In this document: in pieces, positions 1-7,312 of the stretch
Numbering within the stretch: the first letter of the stretch is position 1
How the letters are laid out: each line of letters opens with the position of its first letter
NCBI RefSeq assembly: GCF_016735495.2
Contig: NZ_JAERQY020000005.1
Span: 62,001-126,000, forward strand
Length of the DNA: 64,000 nt
Reading direction: 5' to 3'
From: Lysobacter sp. MMG2
Lineage (GTDB): Bacteria > Pseudomonadota > Gammaproteobacteria > Xanthomonadales > Xanthomonadaceae
Translations under genes and position numbers: made by a program
Notes under the pieces: generated by a model
The model's database searches: none
Told to the model about the DNA's origin: nothing
Seen by the model: only the letters and a program-made list of their open reading frames with translations

Positions 1-1
1 G

Positions 2-529
2 GAAGTTCGAGGTTGGTCACCGGTGGCCGCGGTGCAACTGGAGTACAGCCTGGTCGAACGCTCCGCCGAGCGCGAGCTGTTGCCGATGGCCGCCGGCTTC
101 AACCTCGGCACGGTGGCCTGGTCGCCGCTGGGCGGTGGCCTGCTGACGGGCAAATACCGTCGCGGCGAAACGGGTCGCGCGCAAGGCCTCGGTGTGGTCA
201 TCCACGGCGAGAGCGACGCGCGAAAGACGGCGACCGTCGATGCCGTGCTGGCCATCGCCGACGAGATCGGCGTGTCGCCCGGCCAGGTGGCGATCGCCTG
301 GGTGCTGGCGAAGGGCGTGCTGCCGATCATCGGACCGCGCACGCACGAACAGCTCAATGACAACCTGTCATCGATCAATGTGACGTTGACCGACGATCAG
401 GTCCAGCGCCTGGACGCGGCGAGCGCCATCACGCTCGGATTCCCGCACGACGTCGTCGCGGAGACTGCTCCGGCGCTGGCGGGCGGCAAGCTGGAACTGA
501 TCGACTGGCCGCGTCGCGCCATACGCTAG
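2..529 (+). CDS. Aldo/keto reductase, C-terminal part (cut by window edge)
   Basis: About 175 residues of an NADPH-dependent aldo/keto reductase are visible. The reading frame enters from the left edge, so the start and the catalytic Tyr/Lys region lie outside. Seen here are the barrel strand VAWSPLGGGLLTGKYRRGE and the cofactor-phosphate-binding stretch IIGPRTHEQLNDNL, both typical of the family, which reduces aldehydes and ketones in the cytoplasm. The GTG at base 23 sits inside conserved sequence and is not a real start. The gene ends 86 bases before a convergent LysR gene, with a stem-loop between them. The substrate cannot be told from this part. Family assignment is firm. Confidence 0.88.
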   Translation, partial: EVRGWSPVAAVQLEYSLVERSAERELLPMAAGFNLGTVAWSPLGGGLLTGKYRRGETGRAQGLGVVIHGESDARKTATVDAVLAIADEIGVSPGQVAIAWVLAKGVLPIIGPRTHEQLNDNLSSINVTLTDDQVQRLDAASAITLGFPHDVVAETAPALAGGKLELIDWPRRAIR

Positions 530-540
530 TGTTGGACCGG

Positions 541-567
541 CCGCGCAGGTCTACCGGATCTGCGCGG
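541..567. terminator. Stem-loop between convergent genes
   Basis: CCGCGCAGGTC (541-551) and GATCTGCGCGG (557-567) pair over 11 positions with one G-U wobble, around a five-base loop. It lies between the stops of the aldo/keto reductase and the LysR gene, so it could end transcription from both sides. There is no long T run, so intrinsic termination is inferred from position and stem only. Confidence 0.45.
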
Positions 568-615
568 TTCCGCCATCGACATTGCGGACATGCGTGGCGT
601 CGCTGGGACGCGCGC

Positions 616-1545
616 CTAGCCGATGCTGCCGGCAAAGCGCTCGGCAAGATTCCGCGCCTTGAACGATTCGACGACGTGATCGACGAAGACGCGCGTCTTG
701 GCCGGCATCAACGTACGACTTGCGTAGTACAGCGAGATCGGGCCGGCATCGGCGTACCACTTGGGGACCAGGCGGACGAGTTCGCCCCGCTCCATGAAAG
801 GCAACGCGTCCGGGACGGCGATGAGTGCCACACCGAGGCCGAGCACCGCGGCGCGCGTCATCGCGGCCGGATCATTCAGCACCAAGTGATGGCGAAGCTG
901 CGCATGCTGCGTGTGGCCGGCGGCGTCGCGCAATGTCCATTCACGGACGCGGCCGGTACGCGCCGAACGCATCACGATGCCGTCCATCTCGGACAGATCC
1001 TGAGGCGTGGTCGGCTTGCGGCGCCCTTCCACGTATGCCGGCGAGGCCACCGCGATGATGTGCGCCGGTGCGAGCGTGCGCGAGACGACGCCCGGCGACA
1101 GTTCGAAGCCGCCGCCGATGGCCGCGTCGAAACCTTCTGCGACCAGATCGACCTGGCGATTGTCGAACTGCCAGTCGATGCGCACGTGCGGATAGCGCTG
1201 CATGAACTCCGGCAGCAGCGGCAGCAGGTACTCCATTCCAAACGCCAGCGCCACACTGACCTTCAGCACGCCGGCCGGATCGCCATCGTCCTTGGCCACG
1301 CCGGAGATCGCGGACTGCAGTCCATCCAGATGGTCGCGAATCCCGAGCAGGAACCGCTCGCCGGATTCGGTCAGCGTGAGCTTGCGCGTGCTTCGATGGA
1401 ACAGTCGCGTGCCGAGGTTCTTCTCCAGAAGCGCCACGTTGCGGCTGATCGCAGCCGGCGTCAGCCCGAGTTGCCGCGCCGCCGCAGAGAAGCCGCCGAG
1501 TTCCGCGCTGCGGACGAAGGATTCCAGGTTGGCCAGGGTTTCCAC
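616..1545 (-). CDS. LysR-family transcriptional regulator
   Basis: A 309-residue LysR regulator of the usual family length. The N-terminal winged helix-turn-helix covers residues 1-60 (FSAAARQLGLTPAAISRNV is the recognition-helix region), followed by the family hallmark LEKNLGTRLFHRSTRKLTLT and a periplasmic-binding-like effector domain from about residue 90. The start chosen is a GTG at 1543-1545, which gives METLANLESFV, the normal LysR beginning. It is divergent from a short-chain dehydrogenase at 1661, the classic arrangement for a LysR regulator and its target. A perfect inverted repeat lies just upstream of its start. The effector is unknown, and control of the neighbouring SDR is an inference from layout. 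Confidence 0.93.
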   Translation of the reverse strand: METLANLESFVRSAELGGFSAAARQLGLTPAAISRNVALLEKNLGTRLFHRSTRKLTLTESGERFLLGIRDHLDGLQSAISGVAKDDGDPAGVLKVSVALAFGMEYLLPLLPEFMQRYPHVRIDWQFDNRQVDLVAEGFDAAIGGGFELSPGVVSRTLAPAHIIAVASPAYVEGRRKPTTPQDLSEMDGIVMRSARTGRVREWTLRDAAGHTQHAQLRHHLVLNDPAAMTRAAVLGLGVALIAVPDALPFMERGELVRLVPKWYADAGPISLYYASRTLMPAKTRVFVDHVVESFKARNLAERFAGSIG

Positions 1546-1556
1546 GGTCGCCCCGC

Positions 1557-1573
1557 TTCAAGTAGTGCTTGAA
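1557..1573. promoter_or_regulatory. Perfect inverted repeat, likely LysR operator
   Basis: TTCAAG-TAGTG-CTTGAA is a perfect six-base inverted repeat with a five-base spacer. It lies 12 bases before the LysR start and 88 bases before the divergent SDR start. LysR proteins usually bind interrupted dyads of this size (T-N11-A type) between themselves and their target, so this is the best operator candidate here. Confidence 0.5.
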
Positions 1574-1660
1574 ACTGATTCTAGGCATTACCGGCTACCG
1601 GGTGGGAAGTGGCGGGCGCATCGTTCGCTCCACGCACTCCCCTCCTCCCGGATTACCGCC

Positions 1661-2428
1661 ATGAATACCCAAACCACCCCGTCCGCCCTCCCCCTCTCCG
1701 GCAAGGTCGCGCTCGTCACCGGCGGCTCGCGCTCCATCGGCGCGGCCGTCGCCAAGCGCCTGGCCGCCGATGGCGCCAAGGTCGCCTTCACGTACTTCGG
1801 TTCGCCGCAGCAGGCCGAAGAAACGGCGCGCGCGATCCAGGCGCTCGGCGGTACGGCGCTGCCGGTGCTCGCCGATGCGGGCAACCCGGATGCCGTCCGT
1901 GCGGCCGTCGCGCAGGTCGTGGAGACCTTCGGCGCGCTCGACATCCTGGTCAACAACGCCGGCATTGCCCTCGGCGGCGGCCCGGTCGACCAGATCGGCT
2001 TCGACGATTACCAGCGCATGGTGGCGGTCAACGTCACGGGCGTATTCGTCGCAACGCAGGAAGCCGTGCGCCACATGCGCGAGGGCGGCCGCATCGTCCA
2101 CATCGGCAGTTCGATGACGCGTTACGCCTCCTTCGCCGGCGCCTCGCTGTACACGCTGACGAAGGGCGCGGTGGCCGGTTTCAACCGCAGCCTGGCGCGC
2201 GACCTCGGCCCGCGCGGCATCACGGTGAACACCGTGCACCCGGGGCCGACCGATACCGACATGAACCCGGCCGACGGCGAAGTCGCCAAGCTCGTGAGCC
2301 CCGGCATGGCGATCGGCCGTTACGGCCAGCCGGCCGAAGTGGCGAATGTCGTCGCGTTCCTCGCCAGCCCGGGCGCGTCGCTGGTCACCGGCGCCGATGT
2401 GCTCGCCGATGGCGGCTTCACGTCCTGA
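1661..2428 (+). CDS. Short-chain dehydrogenase/reductase (SDR)
   Basis: A 255-residue classical SDR. The NAD(P)-binding glycine motif is VTGGSRSIGAAVAK near residue 20, the structural NNAG motif follows, then the catalytic Ser of GSSMTRYASF and the catalytic pair in YTLTK. The C-terminal LVTGADVLADGGF is typical of 3-oxoacyl-ACP-reductase-like members. The ATG at 1661 was preferred over upstream in-frame codons because it begins just before the glycine motif. It is divergent from the LysR gene and followed 19 bases later by a reductase in the same direction, so the two probably form one transcript. The substrate is unknown; it could be a general carbonyl reductase. Confidence 0.92.
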   Translation: MNTQTTPSALPLSGKVALVTGGSRSIGAAVAKRLAADGAKVAFTYFGSPQQAEETARAIQALGGTALPVLADAGNPDAVRAAVAQVVETFGALDILVNNAGIALGGGPVDQIGFDDYQRMVAVNVTGVFVATQEAVRHMREGGRIVHIGSSMTRYASFAGASLYTLTKGAVAGFNRSLARDLGPRGITVNTVHPGPTDTDMNPADGEVAKLVSPGMAIGRYGQPAEVANVVAFLASPGASLVTGADVLADGGFTS

Positions 2429-2447
2429 TCGCCCGGATGACACGCTC

Positions 2448-3050
2448 ATGAAAAGCATCGGCATCATCGGCGCGGGCCAGATCGGCGCGGCATTCGCACG
2501 CGCCCTCACCCGCCAGAACATCCCCGCCATCATCGCCAACAGCCGCGGTCCCGATTCGCTGGCGCCGCTGGTCAAGGCCCTGGGGCCTTCGATCCGCGCG
2601 GCAACGCGTGAAGAGGCCGCCGCACAGGACATCGTGCTGGTCGCGGTGAAGTGGTCGCAGTTGCCAGAGGCATTGGCGAACCTGCCTGACTGGAACGGTC
2701 GCATCGTCATCGATGCGAACAACCCGATCGAGGCACCCCTGTTCCGTCCGGTCGATCTGGCCGGTCGCGCATCGAGCGAGGTGTTCGCCGATCGGGTTCC
2801 CGGCGCGCGCGTGGTGAAGGCCTTCAATCACCTGCAGCCGCAGATCGTGTCAGGCGATCCCAAAGTGGGCGCCGGCCGACGCGTGCTGTTCTACTCCGGC
2901 GACGACGCGAGTGCGAAGTCGGAGGTCGGCGGCCTCATCGAGCAGCTCGGCTTCTTCGGCATCGACCTGGGCTCGTTGGCGATCGGCGGTCGCCTCGTGC
3001 AATTCCCCGGTGGCCCATTGCCGGCGTTGAACCTCGTCAAGTTCGACTGA
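2448..3050 (+). CDS. NAD(P)-binding F420-dependent-oxidoreductase-like protein
   Basis: A 200-residue protein with an N-terminal Rossmann motif, MKSIGIIGAGQIGAAFARAL, and overall similarity to the NADP/F420-dependent oxidoreductase family (COG2085 type). These proteins are often encoded with short-chain dehydrogenases in proteobacteria, where F420 itself is usually absent and NADPH with an unknown acceptor is more likely. VVKAFNH in the middle and the tail LNLVKFD are also typical. It starts 19 bases after the SDR stop, which suggests co-transcription under the divergent LysR regulator. A palindromic hairpin lies just after its stop. The exact reaction is unknown. Confidence 0.85.
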   Translation: MKSIGIIGAGQIGAAFARALTRQNIPAIIANSRGPDSLAPLVKALGPSIRAATREEAAAQDIVLVAVKWSQLPEALANLPDWNGRIVIDANNPIEAPLFRPVDLAGRASSEVFADRVPGARVVKAFNHLQPQIVSGDPKVGAGRRVLFYSGDDASAKSEVGGLIEQLGFFGIDLGSLAIGGRLVQFPGGPLPALNLVKFD

Positions 3051-3069
3051 CGCAATCCCGCACTGCCGT

Positions 3070-3093
3070 AGCGACCGGATGATTCCGGTCGCT
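3070..3093. terminator. Hairpin between convergent genes
   Basis: A perfect ten-base stem (AGCGACCGGA pairing with TCCGGTCGCT) around a TGAT loop. It lies between the stop of the reductase and the end of the regulator remnant on the opposite strand. There is no T run, so its role as a two-way terminator is inferred from position. Confidence 0.5.
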
Positions 3094-3128
3094 GTCGGCG
3101 TCGCGCAATCCCACGCAAAAGTGAAGCG

Positions 3129-3785
3129 CTAGACGGCATCCAGCATCCGCCGCGCTTGCTGCAGCGGGCGCGCTTGGAGTCCTTCGGTGAATCGTGAGTA
3201 GACCTCTTGCAGCACGGCTTTGGCTTCGGTGGCCCTGCGCTGCGACATCTCCAGCCGGGCCAGGGCCAGTGCGATGCCGATCTCCCAGCCAAGCGCCTGC
3301 GACTGCCTGGCGATCCGCATCGCCTCCGCGAAGTGTTCCCGCACGCTGGCTGCGCTGAACCGTGGCAGGTCCATCATGATCTCGCCTTTCGCGCGCAGCA
3401 GGTCCGGCAGGCCGTAGCCGCCCGCGCTGGTGTCGGCCAGGACAATCGCTTCTTCCACGAAGACCAGCGCCTCGTCCGGCTTGCCGTTCATGCGGAGCAC
3501 CTCCGCCATCGCCTGCAGCCCGAGCAGTCGTGCAGCGATGATCCGCACGCCTGGCAGGCAACGGCGCAACTGCGCCTCGGCCTGCGCGAAGTGCTCCCTG
3601 TGCTGCAGCAGCAGGCCGTTCAACATCTCGATGGTGCACGGTCGCGAACCCATCCGGTACTCCGGTGACAGGTCGCCCAACTCTTCCAGCAGGGCCTCGG
3701 CCATCTGCTCGCGGTTGTTCCACAGCAATATGGGGAAGAACAGCGTGGCACACGGGAACAACGAATCGGGGTAGCCGCGCGATTC
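3129..3785 (-). pseudogene. C-terminal part of the winged-helix/ATPase regulator, cut off by an in-frame TAA
   Basis: These 218 codons continue the frame of the regulator that ends at 3786, directly after its TAA. Translation resumes as ESRGYPDSLFPCATLFFP, which aligns without gaps to EDSRRHPDSLYISVVLCFS in the paralogue at 13.2-15.9 kb; the TAA sits where that copy has GAA. The segment is helical and TPR-like and ends in RPLQQARRMLDAV. It has no convincing start of its own; a Met or GTG inside would begin in the middle of a helix repeat. So I read it as the distal part of one gene split by a point mutation, unless readthrough occurs. Confidence 0.75.
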
Positions 3786-5972
3786 TTAGATGGTGTTGAT
3801 GGACAGCTGCAACGCCTGCTCCGGCAGTCCCATGGACAGCTTCGTGCGCGCCATGCCGAGGCTCGCGTTGAGCCTGGCTTTGATGTCGAAGTACTGCAGC
3901 CTCCTCAGGCTGGCATGGGCGAGCATCCGGCGTGCGGTCGCGAACTGCGCTTCGGCCGTGGAATGCTCGCCGATGAAGTGATGCGATGCGCCGATCATCC
4001 AGCTGGCGATGACGGCTTCCGATGCCTTGCCCGTGCTCGATGCCAGACCCGCATACTGTTGCGCGACGCGCATCGATTCCTGGAATCTGCCCAGACCCAG
4101 CATCGTCAGATGCAGTCCCGCGTACAGGTGAAACGTCGCCCGGTGATCGGCCAGCGACTGGCTGATCTCCAGGCCGCGCTGCAGGACGAACACCATGTCG
4201 TCCCCATACAGGCCCATCGAGGCGTACGCGATCGCCATCGCCTCGCGCAGCACCAGCTCGGTGTGGGTGGATTGCAGTTCCACGGGCATGCGGGCCAAGG
4301 CGCGCACGCAGCAGCGCATGCATTCGTCGAACGATCGATGCTGCAGGAACGAAGGCGCCGCCAGCGCACTCAACTCCACTGCCAGCACGGCGTCGTGCGC
4401 GTTGGAGAACGCCCAGTCCAGTGCGACGCGCACGTTGCCAAGTTCGTCCTCGCGCACGTCCGGCGGCGCGCCCGGGTCGGGCGTCGATGCCGCGTCGCGG
4501 CTTCTGAGATAGTCGGCGTAGTACAGGGCGTGCCGATGCGCAGTGTCGTGGCCGTCGAGGGCCGCCAGCTTCTCGGCGGCGTACGCGCGGGTCGTTTCGA
4601 GCAACCTCAACCGCATCCGGCCATCCATCGAACGCGCACAGATCAGCGACTTGTCCGCCAGGTCGGCGATGGCGGTCGCGGCCTGCACGGTGTCGAGCCG
4701 GTCGTCGCTGATCACATCGACAGCCGATTCGAGCGCGAAGCCGCCGGAGAACACGGAAAGTCGGCACAGCGCCAGGCGATGTCCCTCTGGAAGCAGGTCG
4801 TAGGTCCAGTCGAGCAGCGCCTCCACGGTCCGATGCCGGGGCGTGGCGTCCCGTCGTCCCTGCCAATGCAGGCCCGCCTGTGTCGCCAGCAATTCGGAGA
4901 CGCCTTGTACGCCGTACGTCCCGACCCGGCTGGCCACCAGCTCGATTGCCAGCGGATTGCCATCCAGCCGCCGGCAGATGGCCGCGAGCATCGACGCACT
5001 CTCGTCGCTCAGGACGTCGAGCGCGCCGCATTCCTCCGCCCGGTTGACGAACAACTGCACGGAGGGCCACGCCACGGCCTGTTCGGCCGTGAGCTTTCCG
5101 GTGTTCGGAGGCGAGGCAAGGGAAGGCAGCAGGTAGACGAGTTCTTCCAGCACGCGCAGCGCTTCCCGGCTGGTGCACAGGATCGACACCTGGCGCGTCG
5201 TGTCGAGGATCTGCCTGCACAGCAGGGCCGCGTCGGCGATCACGTGTTCACAATTGTCGAGCACCACCAGCGTGGAATGCGCGTCCAGGAATTCCGCCAG
5301 CCCCGTCGGCTTCACGCTGCCGGATGGACGATAACCGGCCGCGGACGACAGTGCGTCGAGCACCTGATCGCCGCGCGTCACCAGGCTCAGATCGGCGAAG
5401 TGGACCGGATTGCCCACGCGGCTGAGTGAACGCGCCGCCTGGACGGCCACCGTGGTCTTGCCCATTCCGGCTGCGCCGACGATGGTCACCAGGCGGCGCT
5501 GCGAGAGCAGCGCGGTCAGTTCTGCGACGCTCTCTTCCCGACCGATGATCCGTTCCCACGCTACGGCGGCATTGGCCAGGGGGCGGCCCTCGCCCGATTC
5601 CACTCGCGCAGTGGCGCTCGGCGCGAGTCGTCGCGAGGGAACCGGTTGCGGTACCCGCTCACGCCTCACCCGGGCAGCGAAGCAGTAGCCACGGCCAGCC
5701 ACGCTCACGATGAATCGAACGCCGTCTTCTCCGCATCCCAGCGCCTTGCGAAGATGCGCGACCTGCACGCGGACGTTGGATTCCTCCACGACCAAGCCCG
5801 GCCACGCGCATGCCATCAGTTCCCTTCGAGTGAGGACTTTGCCCTCGCCTTCCACGAGCGCCGCCAGGATGTCGAAGGCACGACTGCCTATGGACACCTC
5901 GTGTCCTTCCTTTCGCAACGTGCGTGCCATCACGTCGAGACTGAAGGAATCGAAGCGGAAGACCTCGTTCAT
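3786..5972 (-). CDS. Winged-helix DNA-binding, NB-ARC-type ATPase regulator (interrupted by stop)
   Basis: The readable part is 728 residues. Residues 1-100 form an OmpR/CadC-type winged helix (MNEVFRFDSFSLDV... SRAFDILAALVEGEGKVLTRRELM). About residues 165-430 hold an AFSR/LuxR-like NB-ARC ATPase with Walker A GAAGMGKTT and a Walker-B-like VVLDNCEH. The rest is helical TPR-like repeats. The start at 5972 matches the start of the paralogue at 15923; a Met 13 codons upstream lies outside the conserved region. The frame stops at a TAA (3786-3788) where the paralogue has GAA, so about 218 residues are lost. Such proteins are one-component regulators with an unknown ligand. An ECF41-type promoter lies about 380 bases upstream. 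Confidence 0.88.
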   Translation of the reverse strand: MNEVFRFDSFSLDVMARTLRKEGHEVSIGSRAFDILAALVEGEGKVLTRRELMACAWPGLVVEESNVRVQVAHLRKALGCGEDGVRFIVSVAGRGYCFAARVRRERVPQPVPSRRLAPSATARVESGEGRPLANAAVAWERIIGREESVAELTALLSQRRLVTIVGAAGMGKTTVAVQAARSLSRVGNPVHFADLSLVTRGDQVLDALSSAAGYRPSGSVKPTGLAEFLDAHSTLVVLDNCEHVIADAALLCRQILDTTRQVSILCTSREALRVLEELVYLLPSLASPPNTGKLTAEQAVAWPSVQLFVNRAEECGALDVLSDESASMLAAICRRLDGNPLAIELVASRVGTYGVQGVSELLATQAGLHWQGRRDATPRHRTVEALLDWTYDLLPEGHRLALCRLSVFSGGFALESAVDVISDDRLDTVQAATAIADLADKSLICARSMDGRMRLRLLETTRAYAAEKLAALDGHDTAHRHALYYADYLRSRDAASTPDPGAPPDVREDELGNVRVALDWAFSNAHDAVLAVELSALAAPSFLQHRSFDECMRCCVRALARMPVELQSTHTELVLREAMAIAYASMGLYGDDMVFVLQRGLEISQSLADHRATFHLYAGLHLTMLGLGRFQESMRVAQQYAGLASSTGKASEAVIASWMIGASHHFIGEHSTAEAQFATARRMLAHASLRRLQYFDIKARLNASLGMARTKLSMGLPEQALQLSINTI

Positions 5973-6530
5973 GCGCAGTCTCCAGGCGCCGTCGTATATC
6001 GCCCGAGTCAATGGCTTGGCGATGTGACCTCGCGACCATCATTAGCGCATGCATGCAATGCATGGAAAGTACGGGGGTGCTCAAGCGGCGCCAGGTAGTA
6101 AGCCGCGGTAAATCATTGCATTACGACTTGAATCTAATGCGAAACATCAGCGCGCAGGCGATGGCGACTACGCCGCGCTGCGCCCGCGAGGTCTACGCGC
6201 TGATGAGCTGTGCCTCACGAAACTTCGCGTGAGCCATCCGCCGTCGTTCTTCTCACTCCGGAAAGTTCGCGACGCGGCAAGCAAGCAACGCGGCGACGCC
6301 CTTCATGAGTGCTCGGCATTCACCAGAATTCACCAGCGTTAATCCATCGGTTCGACGATCCGGTGATAGCGTTTGTGACATCCGGCGGCAGGCGATTGCG
6401 CACTGACATCGCACTCGCGCCATCCCGAGCCGCCCCGCGCCGGAAGCGGTTGCGCTGATGCGCAGGTGGGGCCATCGCACTACGTCGATCCACCGCGACG
6501 CAGCCCCGCTCCACTCACTGGAGAACAGCC
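5973..6530. other. Divergent intergenic region, 558 bases
   Basis: It separates the regulator (leftward) from an exported hydrolase (rightward). It contains a run of overlapping ATGCAT sites at 6047-6065 and, on the minus strand, a perfect ECF41-type promoter at 6354-6380. The 370-base leader between that promoter and the regulator has only very short frames; one of 17 codons (MKGVAALLACRVANFPE) ends at 6253 and has no good ribosome site. I see no RNA gene. Confidence 0.6.
6354..6380 (-). promoter_or_regulatory. ECF41-type promoter (TGTCACA-N16-CGTC)
   Basis: On the minus strand the -35 TGTCACA (6374-6380), a spacer of exactly 16 bases, and the -10 CGTC (6354-6357) match the known promoter signature of the ECF41 sigma group at every defined position. 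An ECF41 sigma factor is encoded at 43744-44625. Transcription would run leftward into the regulator starting at 5972. Confidence 0.6.
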
Positions 6531-7289
6531 ATGCACGTCCTTCCCCTTGGCGCGCTCGCCATCACCGCGCTGGCGATGCTCGCTTCACCCCATGACGCCA
6601 CGGCCGAGATCAGGAACATCGTCATCGTGCATGGCGCGTTCGCGGACAGTTCCGGCTGGCGCGCAGCCACCGAGATCCTGGAGAAGGACGGATACAAGGT
6701 TTCCCTCGTCCAGAACCCCATCACGTCCCTCCAGGACGATGTCGATGCGACCCATCGCGTGCTCGACATGCAGGACGGTCCCAGCATCCTGGTGGGCCAC
6801 AGTTACGGTGGCGTCGTGATCACCGAAGCGGGAAACCACCCGAACGTGGCTGCGCTTGTTTACGTGGCGGCGTACCAGCCAGCCAAAGGCGAGAGCCTGA
6901 TCACGCTGGTCACGCAGACGCCGGGGCCGAGCCGGGAAATTCGTTCCACGAAGGACGACAAGTTCCTCTACCTGGATCCCGCCGCCTTCGGACGGGACTT
7001 TGCTGCGGATGTACCTGCAGCGGATTCGGCATTCATGGCCAAGTCCCAGGTGCTGGCGTCGAAAGCGGCCTTCTCCACGCCGGTGGGCGATCCGGCATGG
7101 CAGAACCGCAAGAGCTGGGCCATCGTGGCCACGAACGACCGCACGATCAGTCCTGATCTTGAGCGACGCTTGGCCAAACGCGCCGGCAGTACCGTCGTCG
7201 AGATCCCGGCCAGCCATGCCGTCTTCCTGTCGCAGCCGGCGAAGGTCGCGCAGGTGATCGCGACGGCGGCACGCGAATCCGGTCGCTGA
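6531..7289 (+). CDS. Exported alpha/beta hydrolase
   Basis: A 252-residue alpha/beta hydrolase with an N-terminal signal peptide (LGALAITALAMLASPHDATA) that should place it in the periplasm or outside. The oxyanion-hole region is IVIVHGAFADSSGW, the nucleophile elbow is VGHSYGG, and the final histidine lies in IPASHAVFLSQP. Its closest relative in the window is the hydrolase at 35943-36716, which has the same HGAFAD, GHSYGG and YVAA blocks, so the two are paralogues. Family members are annotated as esterases or hydrolases of unknown substrate. It is followed 23 bases later by a lipase-like gene, so the two may be co-transcribed. Confidence 0.9.
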   Translation: MHVLPLGALAITALAMLASPHDATAEIRNIVIVHGAFADSSGWRAATEILEKDGYKVSLVQNPITSLQDDVDATHRVLDMQDGPSILVGHSYGGVVITEAGNHPNVAALVYVAAYQPAKGESLITLVTQTPGPSREIRSTKDDKFLYLDPAAFGRDFAADVPAADSAFMAKSQVLASKAAFSTPVGDPAWQNRKSWAIVATNDRTISPDLERRLAKRAGSTVVEIPASHAVFLSQPAKVAQVIATAARESGR

Positions 7290-7312
7290 CACGGTCGGCC
7301 GGGAGATGCCGC

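Noticed and set aside
3037-5220. A 727-codon minus-strand frame overlapping the regulator
   Set aside because: Shifted frame of the winged-helix/ATPase gene, rich in Arg, Ala and Gly, with no domain. The NB-ARC motifs are in the other frame.
6253-6480. Small gene of 75 codons before the first hydrolase
   Set aside because: No ribosome site, poor composition, and it spans the ECF41-type promoter; only the last 17 codons look protein-like.
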